Below, piece by piece: positions 1 to 5,971 of a stretch of 19,563 bases of DNA. The stretch's first letter is position 1, and every line of letters begins with the position of its first letter. Source of the DNA: JAEXNA01 sp050486105 (lineage in GTDB: Bacteria > Vulcanimicrobiota > Xenobia > Xenobiales > JADMJV01); contig JBJHCR010000093.1 of NCBI GenBank assembly GCA_050486105.1, positions 1 to 19,563 on the forward strand, written 5' to 3'. A program made the position numbers and the translations under genes. The notes under the pieces were generated by a model. The model did not search any database, was not told the origin of the DNA, and saw nothing but the letters and a program-made list of their open reading frames with translations.

Positions 1-165
1 GTTCTCCCGCCCTGCCGTCGGCATCGTGGCCCTTCGGGGTCTATCACAGAAGGGCAGAGAACCGGCCCTAGTCAGAAGAGAAGCTCTCTCGGGAGTGGAC
101 CTCGCAAGGTCTGGTGCTATGGGGATTTGGCGCGCTGTTCTTCAAGAAAGGACGGTGATGCGAGT

Positions 166-309
166 ATGATACTTGAGATGAATATCTTGGGTTTCAAGCT
201 TGTGCTAACCCCTAAAACGGTCGAAGCACTCCTTGCATTTATCACGGATCTGTTTTCCCGACGGCCCCGTGATAATGGGAGTGCTTCTTCCGATACCAAG
301 CTAACCTAG
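166..309 (+). CDS. Possible 47-residue small protein, unknown function
   Basis: I do not recognise this peptide. It begins MILEMNILGFKLVL, has a hydrophobic N-terminal half that could form an amphipathic or membrane-associated helix, then a basic patch (FSRRPRDN) and a polar tail. A purine-rich AAGGA at 148-152 lies about 13 nt before the ATG, which is rather far; an in-frame TTG at 127 and an ATG at 178 are alternative starts. The best evidence that it is real is that its stop codon is followed within 10 bases by a palindrome and a rho-independent terminator. It could be a small membrane peptide or a fortuitous ORF on a small transcript. No homology is claimed. Confidence 0.35.
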   Translation: MILEMNILGFKLVLTPKTVEALLAFITDLFSRRPRDNGSASSDTKLT

Positions 310-315
310 GTTAGC
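300..315. repeat. Perfect 16-bp palindrome
   Basis: GCTAACCTAGGTTAGC is fully self-complementary. It overlaps the last codons and stop of the small ORF and sits just before the terminator stem at 320-341. It could be an operator or part of an extended transcript-end structure. Confidence 0.5.
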
Positions 316-319
316 GGCC

Positions 320-348
320 GACTCCCACCTTGCGGGGGGTCAGTTTTT
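320..348 (+). terminator. Rho-independent terminator
   Basis: The stem pairs 320-326 with 335-341 (GACTCCC with GGGGGTC, including one G-T pair) around an 8-nt loop. TTTTT follows at 344-348. It lies directly after the small ORF ending at 309, so it would end that transcript. Confidence 0.6.
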
Positions 349-476
349 ATTCTAGCAAGTTGATAACCATTTGCCAACAATTTCGCCCAAATCGTTCCCT
401 TGATTAATAATTTAACTATGTTTTCGGGACGCGCAAACCCCTGTCGTTACTAGCTCCAGCAAAGAAAAGTCGTTAA

Positions 477-500
477 GTCGACGAAGGTGCCTTCGTCGAC
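477..500. repeat. Perfect 11-bp inverted repeat (hairpin)
   Basis: GTCGACGAAGG at 477-487 is exactly complementary to CCTTCGTCGAC at 490-500, with a 2-nt spacer. It coincides with the point where the Tex-like reading frame begins, so it may mark a breakpoint or deletion junction. It may also arise in part from the codons for GAFVD. Confidence 0.6.
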
Positions 501-641
501 CTCGGAGTCAAACAAGACGGCCTGATCCACCCCAGCAAACTCCGCGGACAGGTGTTCTCAGTGCGGGAGGTCATCGGCGTCGAACAAGCTCGGGGATGCA
601 TTCAGGCTTTCGTAAAGCCGCAGAATGAGCCGGATCGGTAG
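477..641 (+). pseudogene. Remnant of Tex-like S1 RNA-binding domain
   Basis: The open frame from 486 to the TAG at 639-641 reads GAFVDLGVKQDGLIHPSKL, followed by a short divergent tail ending FVKPQNEPDR. This matches the canonical opening of the S1 (OB-fold) domain near the C-terminus of the transcription accessory protein Tex/YhgF, where the G-AFVD-G-DGL-H-S motif is well known. A TAA at 474-476 closes the frame just upstream, no start codon or ribosome site is present, and the rest of the roughly 700-residue Tex protein is missing. The tail after SKL no longer follows the S1 fold closely. It is a decayed fragment, probably left by a deletion. Another S1 protein could be the source, but Tex fits best. 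Confidence 0.6.
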
Positions 642-658
642 GCCGGGGCTGGGCCGGA

Positions 659-687
659 TTGTCATACCTTGGTGAGTGAGATATGGT
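659..687 (+). promoter_or_regulatory. Candidate sigma70-type promoter of the vapB-like remnant
   Basis: TTGTCA at 659-664 and TATGGT at 682-687 are separated by 17 bp, the optimal spacing, and match the sigma70 consensus at 5/6 and 4/6. The start codon of the antitoxin remnant lies 25 bp downstream at 712. Prediction by eye only. Confidence 0.4.
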
Positions 688-701
688 TTTGATATATCTC
701 A
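677..701. promoter_or_regulatory. Palindromic operator candidate upstream of vapB-like gene
   Basis: TGAGATAT at 677-684 and ATATCTCA at 694-701 form a perfect 8-bp inverted repeat around a 9-nt spacer. It overlaps the predicted -10 element and ends just before the AGGGAG ribosome site (701-706). VapB-type antitoxins usually repress their own operon by binding such palindromes, so this is likely the old autoregulatory operator. Confidence 0.5.
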
Positions 702-711
702 GGGAGATCTC

Positions 712-1040
712 ATGGATAAAGCAAAGGTGTTTTGGTCAGGCCGTTCTCAGGCCGTTCCCAGGCCGTGAGGCTTCCCAAGGAGTTTCGATTCGACTCTGAA
801 GAAGTTCGGATCCACAGGTTCGGCATCTCGGTTGTCCTCGAGCCGATCGCCAAGGACTGGGATTGGCTCGATGAGTTCTCCGGCTCCCTCGACGGTGACA
901 TTCATGTCACCCGGGAAAGACTGGAACAGATTAAAGATCGGTGGCCTGTTACGATATGGGAAAGTGTTCATCTCGGTGTAACATTTAAGGTTTTTTTTAA
1001 GTGTTATGATGTAGCTGTCAGAAGATTGCCTTCTGAGTAA
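712..1040 (+). pseudogene. vapB: VapB-family (AbrB-fold) antitoxin, frameshifted
   Basis: An ATG at 712 with AGGGAG 5 nt upstream starts MDKAKVFWSGRSQAV, the standard N-terminus of VapB/SpoVT-AbrB antitoxins. After 18 residues the frame stops at 766-768. The family sequence resumes in another frame as SGRSQAVRLPKEFRF, then EEVRIHR and a DWDWLDEFSG segment typical of VapB C-terminal regions. The cause is visible: an extra 11-bp copy in the CAGGCCGTTCT run at 737-769. The C-terminus after ERLEQ (about 930 onward) is unlike the family. No vapC toxin follows. The family normally neutralises a PIN-domain RNase and represses its own operon; this copy is almost certainly dead. Confidence 0.75.
737..769 (+). 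repeat. Three tandem 11-bp units, source of the vapB frameshift
   Basis: The units are CAGGCCGTTCT (737-747), CAGGCCGTTCC (748-758) and CAGGCCGTGAG (759-769). Removing one unit restores a continuous reading frame through SGRSQAVRLPKEF, which indicates replication slippage between two copies native to the gene. Confidence 0.75.
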
Positions 1041-1067
1041 CGGCCTGGCCTCCTCAAGGAGATTTCG

Positions 1068-1405
1068 ATGAAATTAGGCAATGTCAACCTCAAGCATTTC
1101 TCGCTCAATTGCTCTCCTCTCCGTCGAGATACAGGCTCGTCCGATGAACTACCTCGGGACACCTACACCCTTCCTTGTCCACGCTCGAGCGCACCCCCAT
1201 GCTGGGTGACCTGAAGAAGAGCCCGGTGAAAAGATTCCTGTTGGGCGCGGCCGCGGGGGCCGGTATTGCCGCCGCAGGGTGTCTGGCCTTGGCTGGCACC
1301 ATCTCTCCCATTGGGGCCATCTTGGTCCTCTCCACGGCTGCAGTCGGGGGGGGCTTGGCCGCGACGGCAAGGAGGCAAATTTTGACCACTGGAACGAGCG
1401 GATGA
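1068..1405 (+). CDS. Small glycine-zipper membrane protein, possibly frameshifted
   Basis: An ATG at 1068 has a good ribosome site (AAGGAG, 1056-1061) and opens MKLGNVNLKHFSLN, but this frame stops at 1212-1214 after 48 residues. Another frame, open from 1148 to the TGA at 1403-1405, encodes MLGDLKKSPVKRFLLG from an ATG at 1199 and then two Gly/Ala-rich hydrophobic helices joined by a short turn (SPIG), ending in a basic ARRQ tail. The second frame has no ribosome site of its own. I infer one gene of about 112 codons that lost one base between 1148 and 1212, or two overlapping small ORFs. The GAAAGAGIAAAG pattern resembles glycine-zipper helices. The function is unknown. Confidence 0.35.
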
Positions 1406-1779
1406 GCAACCCGAATCTGGAACTCTTCCCTTTCAGCTAACCTCGCAAAGCAAGGCTAAAAGGAAGAAAGCCCCTCGGATGGGTTTGAAAATGTTCGATC
1501 TCACAGTGGTTGGGAAATTTGCTGCTCAACGACCTCCCTCTCGGTTCTACAAGACCCGGTGGCCCCGCAATCTTGCTCGGTGAAGAAGAATTGCAACTCG
1601 AAACGGCGCCTCCTCGCCCAGCATAACTTGCCCACTCAACGCACAGAAGTATAGGGACAAGGTAAGAGTTTTTCCTTGTTTGGAACCCCTAGTAAGGGAT
1701 TCATGTTTTACACTCTCGTATCGCTTCCACCGAAACTGAGGCGGCAAGGAGTTGAGCCGTTGATGTGCAACTTTTTCTC
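1406..1779. other. Intergenic region, no gene seen
   Basis: No convincing coding frame is visible on either strand. A short imperfect inverted repeat (CCTCGC, AAA, GCAAGG) lies around 1440-1455 without a T-tract. An AAGGAG at 1746-1751 is the only ribosome-site-like sequence before the next gene. Confidence 0.5.
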
Positions 1780-3085
1780 ATGAAAAAATTCCTCGTGGGC
1801 CTTTTGCTTCTCGTTTTCGGCTTTGTTCTCTGGCTTCAGTTTCCCAGAGTTCACAATCCCGACAGGGTCGAGGCCATGCGGGCCTCGGCTGCCAAACGAT
1901 TTCAAGCGATTCAATCCGAAGCTGACAACCCTGAGAGGAACGGCTTTCTCAACCCGACCTTCATGCCCTACTGGGGTCGTAAGGGGCAGGAGTACCAGCC
2001 TGGCTCCCCTGTTGAAGAGCAGGTCAAGGCCTGGCAAACCTACAGTACTGAAGGCAGCGGAGAACTCGTAGACCACAGTGAGCTTCAGCAGGACCCCGAA
2101 TATCAAGCAGCACTTGCGGACTTTCGGAAACTCGTTCCCGACCTCACGGTAAGTATGAGAAAGCCAATCTTTGCACCCCCCGATGAAGCGATGGAACTCA
2201 CGACCATCGTGATGAACTATATGTCGGTGCGAGCAAGTGCCCAGGCTATGATCGGATTTGCCGAAGCCGAGCTTGAACAGGGTCAAGCGTGGTCGGCAGC
2301 AGATTTGACAGTGACCGTGGTCCAGTTCGGAAGAACTCTCCAAAACCATACCAGCCTCATTGGTGACATGATCGGAGTAGCTATCCAGGCCATCGGTGTC
2401 GACGGCTATGTTGGGCTGATCCGATTTGACAGCCAAGCAGTGGAAAGAGCTGACTGCTCGCCTAACCGAAAGCATATCGGTCAGGGACCAGATGGCGCTG
2501 ACCATGGAATCGGAAATGAATGGCTTTCTTGCTACCAGTGAGCGGATCGCAAAGGGAGAGCCCCTCGAAGGCTTAGACGAGTTGGACTTCGCCCTGTTTC
2601 AATTTCCCGGGTTTTTCTCCCGCGAAGTACGCATCTACAGCAATATCGCGGTTGAGATGAATGACATGTTCCTCTCGGAAGGTCGTTATGTAGTCCCTGA
2701 ACATATACAAAATCCTTCGTTGTCCAACTACCTGACCGGGAAGTCAGGAGTCATAGCGATCATGATGCTTCCCAATTACGTCCGAGCCGAGGCCCAAATA
2801 GGGTTGATACGGGCCAAGGTCACCGGGATCGCCCTAGCGACCGGAGTGATCGCCTATCGGGCGGACCAAGGTAAGCTTCCAACTGATTTTGAGCAAGTTC
2901 GGGCCATTGGCATTCCTGTGCCTGAACAGGCTGTCATCGATGAGCTCGGAGTGAAATACGAAGATGGTGTGATCTCCGTTCCCTTCGATGGGAGCCACAT
3001 CGAAGGAGTCACCACGAACTATTTCCTATACGGAGAGCGTCCGTGGTACCAGATCCAAGACAATGTCATCACCCTTCGGCCTTAG
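1780..3085 (+). CDS. Unrecognised membrane-anchored protein, interrupted by a frameshift
   Basis: I do not recognise the family. The first part (1780 to about 2425) starts MKKFLVGLLLLVFGF, a lysine-led hydrophobic signal or anchor helix, followed by a soluble region with acidic and amphipathic helices. From 2426 the continuation lies in a different frame (LTAKQWKELTARLTES onward) and runs to the TAG at 3083-3085. Deleting one T from the TTT at 2425-2427 joins the two as LIRLTAKQW, so a one-base homopolymer insertion explains the break. The joined product is about 434 residues, mostly helical, with a motif near the end (YRADQGKLPTDFEQV) like those of Type II secretion-linked or planctomycete-type hypothetical proteins. 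A GTG at 1765 is an alternative start; neither start has a well-placed ribosome site. Probably exported and tethered to the membrane. Confidence 0.6.
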
Positions 3086-3261
3086 GATCTGGCCAAGAAT
3101 AACTTTCTAGTTTCGAGTGCGGAGGCGCCGGGTACCCGCGTCCCCGTGGGTGTGGCAAGGCGCTTTTGACGCGGTTTGTTTGACACAAATAAGGAGAAAG
3201 CAACGAAGCCAGCCGGGATGGATCCGCGCTCCAAATCGGGAAGTTATTCCTGGCCAGATCC
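3085..3261. mobile_element. MITE-like element with 21-bp terminal inverted repeats
   Basis: Left end 3085-3105 begins GGATCTGGCCAAG and right end 3241-3261 finishes CTGGCCAGATCC; they match at 20 of 21 positions as an inverted repeat, and weaker complementarity continues inward for about 18 more bases. The trinucleotide TTA flanks both ends (3082-3084 and 3262-3264), consistent with a 3-bp target duplication. The 177-bp interior has no plausible gene. A TNA-type duplication and GG-initiated ends would suit mobilisation by an IS5-family (IS1031/ISL2-like) transposase, which is inference. The first base of the element provides the third base of the upstream gene's stop codon. Confidence 0.8.
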
Positions 3262-3264
3262 TTA

Positions 3265-3617
3265 AGACACAAATGACAGCCGAGGGCGGGAAACGCCCCT
3301 AGAGGTCTGGCGATTCGCCCTCAGTATCTTTAGGAGGTCTCCTTTTGCTCATTCCCACCAGGCTCGATGCGGCCGTACCGGTGTTCAGAATCAGAGTGTT
3401 GCCGGTACCACGTGACCCTCATCGTGGGCAAGTGGAGGCGGGCACGGCTCGGGGTTGGATTTTGTCGGGCTTTTCAGTTCTTAGCTGAGGCACAGCAGTC
3501 AGCCCCCTTCGGCGATCAAGCCAGGCTTGCCGGGTGAGTTGCCACTATTCGTAGTCCGTGACCCCGCCGACGAACTCTTTGAGGAAGACGGCGGTCTTGA
3601 CAAAACCTTGGCAAATC
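3265..3617. other. Intergenic region, no gene seen
   Basis: No intact gene is visible. Bases 3284-3298 form a hairpin (GGGCG, loop GGAAA, CGCCC) that would have lain just after the upstream gene before the mobile element inserted; it lacks a T-tract. Short GC-rich repeats around GGTACC (about 3377-3410) have no assigned role. Confidence 0.4.
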
Positions 3618-3731
3618 TTAAAAAGTCCGCGCCACTATCTGCCTCTCGGCGGAGCTGATCTCCACCTTATGGTGGATGTCCCACTCATCGGCCTCTTCGA
3701 ATGAGCCGACGACGTTGACTACCCGCTCCAT
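3618..3731 (-). pseudogene. Truncated small ORF, start MERVVNVVGSFEEADEWD
   Basis: An ATG at 3729-3731 (minus) opens a 37-residue frame that reads MERVVNVVGSFEEADEWD, then a helix containing SSAERQIVARTF, and stops at 3618-3620. A SFEEAD segment followed by a (T/S)xxER helix is a pattern I associate with small hypothetical proteins found beside nucleotidyltransferase or toxin-antitoxin-type genes, which are longer (about 60-90 residues). Downstream on the same strand another frame shows TAVFLKEFVGG before a stop near 3548, possibly a displaced tail. There is no clear ribosome site. I read it as a decayed accessory gene; family assignment is tentative. Confidence 0.35.
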
Positions 3732-3773
3732 GGGGGCTTGATTCGAGAACGCAAATCGTGCACCCCTTATAGC

Positions 3774-4559
3774 TTAAGCCAGCAATTTGCGACTGAGGCG
3801 TCGCACGGCGAAGATGGTGAGAGTGAGGCCGAAAGTCACGAGGTAGAGCACGCTCCAGACGGCGGCCACCTCCTCGGTGCCGGGCTGGATGATGGCTCGA
3901 ATGAGTTGAACGGCGTGGTAGAGGGGGGTGAGCTGGGCCACCATCACCAGCTCTGCCGGAAAGCGCTCTTGAACCGGAAAGAAAATCCCCGAGAAGAGAA
4001 ACGACGGGGTCAAGAACATGGTGTAAAAGTAGCTGTAGAGGTCGATGGAGGCGATCACTGAGGTGAAGGCCATCCCTAAGGAAGCGAAGGCAAACCCGAT
4101 CAGCAGTAGGGCCAGCGGTATGAAGGCCAGGCTGACCGGAGGGGCTAGGCCGAAGAGGAAGGTGACCAGAGTGAAGACGGCGCCGTAGAGGAGCGCTCGA
4201 GTCATGGCCCACAAAATTTCCCCGATGACCACGTCTCCCACCGAAACTCTGGTGGCGATCATGGCATCGTAGATCTTAGCGAAGTGCATTTTGACGTAGA
4301 CGTTATAGGTGCTCTCGAAAACCGCTCCGTTCATAGCCGAAGCGGCGATCAGTCCCGGAGCGATGAAGGCGGCGTAGTTGGAGCCGATCTCCCCGTCCCC
4401 GCTGACATAGGCGCCCAGGCCGAAGCCCATGCCCAGGAGATAGAAGATGGGCTCGAAGAAGTTCGGCAGCAGACCGTACATCCAGCGTTTGCGATAGACC
4501 TGGAAGTTCCGCTCCCAAACTCTCCAGGCGCTGATGGGGCGAAGTGAGGATTCTCTCAT
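3774..4559 (-). CDS. ABC-2 type exporter permease, NodJ-like
   Basis: The 261-residue protein has about six hydrophobic segments and the hallmark N-terminal motif of the NodJ/DrrB permease group, with LLPNFFEPIFYLLGMG at residues 31-46 followed by GLGAYV. Conserved features of the family visible here include NYAAFIAPGLIAASAMN and a C-terminal region with FFPVQERFPAEL and LTPLYHAVQLIRA. It forms the membrane channel of an ABC exporter powered by the ATPase encoded immediately upstream; the ATG overlaps that gene's stop (ATGA at 4556-4559), implying translational coupling. NodIJ exports lipo-oligosaccharides and DrrAB exports drugs; the substrate here cannot be read from sequence. The length is normal for the family and the gene looks intact. 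Confidence 0.9.
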   Translation of the reverse strand: MRESSLRPISAWRVWERNFQVYRKRWMYGLLPNFFEPIFYLLGMGFGLGAYVSGDGEIGSNYAAFIAPGLIAASAMNGAVFESTYNVYVKMHFAKIYDAMIATRVSVGDVVIGEILWAMTRALLYGAVFTLVTFLFGLAPPVSLAFIPLALLLIGFAFASLGMAFTSVIASIDLYSYFYTMFLTPSFLFSGIFFPVQERFPAELVMVAQLTPLYHAVQLIRAIIQPGTEEVAAVWSVLYLVTFGLTLTIFAVRRLSRKLLA

Positions 4560-5479
4560 TCCCGCAGTGATCTCCCAGTGAGATGAAGAAAGACATCCTC
4601 GAGATTCCCAGGTCGAACATAGGCCCCGGGCAAGTCTACTCCTTTTTCGGCCAGAGCCCCAAGAACGGCGCGTCCGTCCTGGGCGAAGAGGCTGATGCGG
4701 TCGGCAGCAACCAGCAAGGTCGCCTCGAGTTCCGCTGCCGCCTTCTCCAGGATGGAAAGCTCTAGGTCGAAGAGGCGAGCCTCCACCACCTCGGGACTGA
4801 CGTGCTGGCTCACTAGCTCTCGGGGGGTCCCTTGGGCGATGATCCGCCCGTGGTCGAGAACGAGCAGGCGCTCACAGAGGCGCTCGGCCTCGTCCATATA
4901 GTGGGTGCTCATCACCAGTGTCACTCCTTTGCGGCGCAGCTCCGAGAGCTTGTCCCAGATGGACAAGCGCACTTGGGGATCTAGACCGGTGGTCGGCTCG
5001 TCGAGGAGCAGCAGGCGCGGCTCGTTCATCAGGCCTCGAGCCAAGGTCAAGCGACGCAGCATCCCCCCGGAAAGCGACTTAAGGGGCGCTCGGGCCCGAG
5101 AGGACAATTCGGCGAATTCCAGCAACTCTGTGGCCCGGCTCCTGGCGGTTTCCGAGTCGATGTCGTGGAAGCGACCGTAGATGTAGAGATTGTCGAAGAC
5201 ATCGAGCTCCTCGTCAAGATTGTCCATTTGGGGCACCACCCCGATTTCGGCCTTGATCGCTCGGTCTTGCTTGCCGGCTTCCTTGCCCAGGATCACTAAA
5301 CGCCCCTCGGTCACCGGGGTGAGCCGGTAGATCATCTTCATGGTGGTGGACTTCCCGGCGCCGTTGGGCCCCAGCAATCCAAAGAACTCACCCGGATGCA
5401 CTTCGAAGTCGATCCCCGCTACCGCTTCAAAATCTCCGTAGCGCTTCACCAATCCCTTGGCTTCGATCACAGAACTCAC
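4556..5479 (-). CDS. ABC exporter ATP-binding protein, NodI/DrrA-like
   Basis: The 307-residue ATPase is complete: Walker A GPNGAGKST at 37-45, Q-loop Q84 in VVPQMDNLDEELDV, signature LSGGM at 136-140, Walker B LLLLDEP with D160 and E161, D-loop GLD at 165-167, and switch H193 in STHYMDEAERLCERL. The PQxDNLD and YMDEAERLC motifs are typical of NodI and related ABC-2 exporter ATPases, and the C-terminal region after 225 is the usual accessory domain. It starts with GTG at 5477-5479; no strong ribosome site is apparent. It forms an operon with the NodJ-like permease through a 4-bp overlap. It would hydrolyse ATP at the inner face of the membrane to drive export of an unidentified substrate. Confidence 0.92.
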   Translation of the reverse strand: MSSVIEAKGLVKRYGDFEAVAGIDFEVHPGEFFGLLGPNGAGKSTTMKMIYRLTPVTEGRLVILGKEAGKQDRAIKAEIGVVPQMDNLDEELDVFDNLYIYGRFHDIDSETARSRATELLEFAELSSRARAPLKSLSGGMLRRLTLARGLMNEPRLLLLDEPTTGLDPQVRLSIWDKLSELRRKGVTLVMSTHYMDEAERLCERLLVLDHGRIIAQGTPRELVSQHVSPEVVEARLFDLELSILEKAAAELEATLLVAADRISLFAQDGRAVLGALAEKGVDLPGAYVRPGNLEDVFLHLTGRSLRE

Positions 5480-5579
5480 GGCCAGAGGTTCTCGTAGATA
5501 GGGTCAAGAGCCTGTCGGCTACCTGGCTGTCTGTCGGGTTTGCGGGCGGGCTTCGCCGACTCTTGGAAAATGAGTCGAA

Positions 5580-5684
5580 CAATGGGTTGGTTTCCCTGGC
5601 GATAACCACCTCTTCCCCAGCTTGGACATCCTGAATCAAGCGCGAAAGATGCGTCTTGGCTTCGTGGATATCCACTTGCTTCAT
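5580..5684 (-). pseudogene. Phd/YefM-type antitoxin, truncated after about 35 residues
   Basis: From the ATG at 5682-5684 the frame reads MKQVDIHEAKTHLSRLI, then AGEEVVIARETNPL: the DNA-binding half of Phd/YefM antitoxins (IHEAKTHLSRL and GEEVVIAR are hallmark motifs). After residue 35 the sequence becomes unrelated and runs on into the ABC transporter gene, so the toxin-neutralising C-terminal half is missing. No toxin gene follows. The terminal repeat of the neighbouring MITE begins 3 bp upstream of the start codon (5688), so the ribosome-site region has been replaced by element sequence. It is a dead remnant of a toxin-antitoxin pair. Confidence 0.75.
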
Positions 5685-5689
5685 GGGCC

Positions 5690-5927
5690 TAGTGCTCTGT
5701 CAAGTTTAAATTTGCGGGTTAGGTCGACGAGGCCGGGTACCCGCGCAGTGGGTGTTTGGCAAAATCCATTCGAGGGCCGGGGACCCGGAACGGGTGCCTA
5801 GTTGTACGTAACCGAGAATGGATGTAGCAAAAATTGATGGTGTCCGGACTGCGTAACGCCTGCGGCTTGAGGAGCGCCTTCGGCTTGCGTAGGCCCAATC
5901 CCAATTCTTAAGCTTGACAGAGCACTA
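5690..5927. mobile_element. MITE with TA target duplication, IS630/mariner-like ends
   Basis: CCTAGTGCTCTGTCAAG at 5688-5704 is exactly complementary to 5913-5929. Inside the flanking TA dinucleotides (5690-5691 and 5926-5927) the element measures 234 bp with ends GTGCTCTGTCAAG. TA duplication is characteristic of the IS630-Tc1-mariner superfamily, so the element was probably mobilised by such a transposase, absent here. The interior holds a GGGTACCC palindrome, a second GC-rich inverted-repeat region near 5776-5800, and a 13-bp direct repeat (CGCCTGCGGCTTG and CGCCTTCGGCTTG, about 5857-5893). No coding capacity. Confidence 0.85.
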
Positions 5928-5971
5928 GGATAGCTTGATTAGGGGACTTAACTAACAGAGTTTTTCTTGCC

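Noticed and set aside
3117..3302. Plus-strand 61-residue open frame
   Set aside because: It runs across the MITE end into intergenic DNA and has no plausible protein character.
5719..5904. Minus-strand 60-residue open frame
   Set aside because: It lies entirely inside the MITE and has no ribosome site or family motif.
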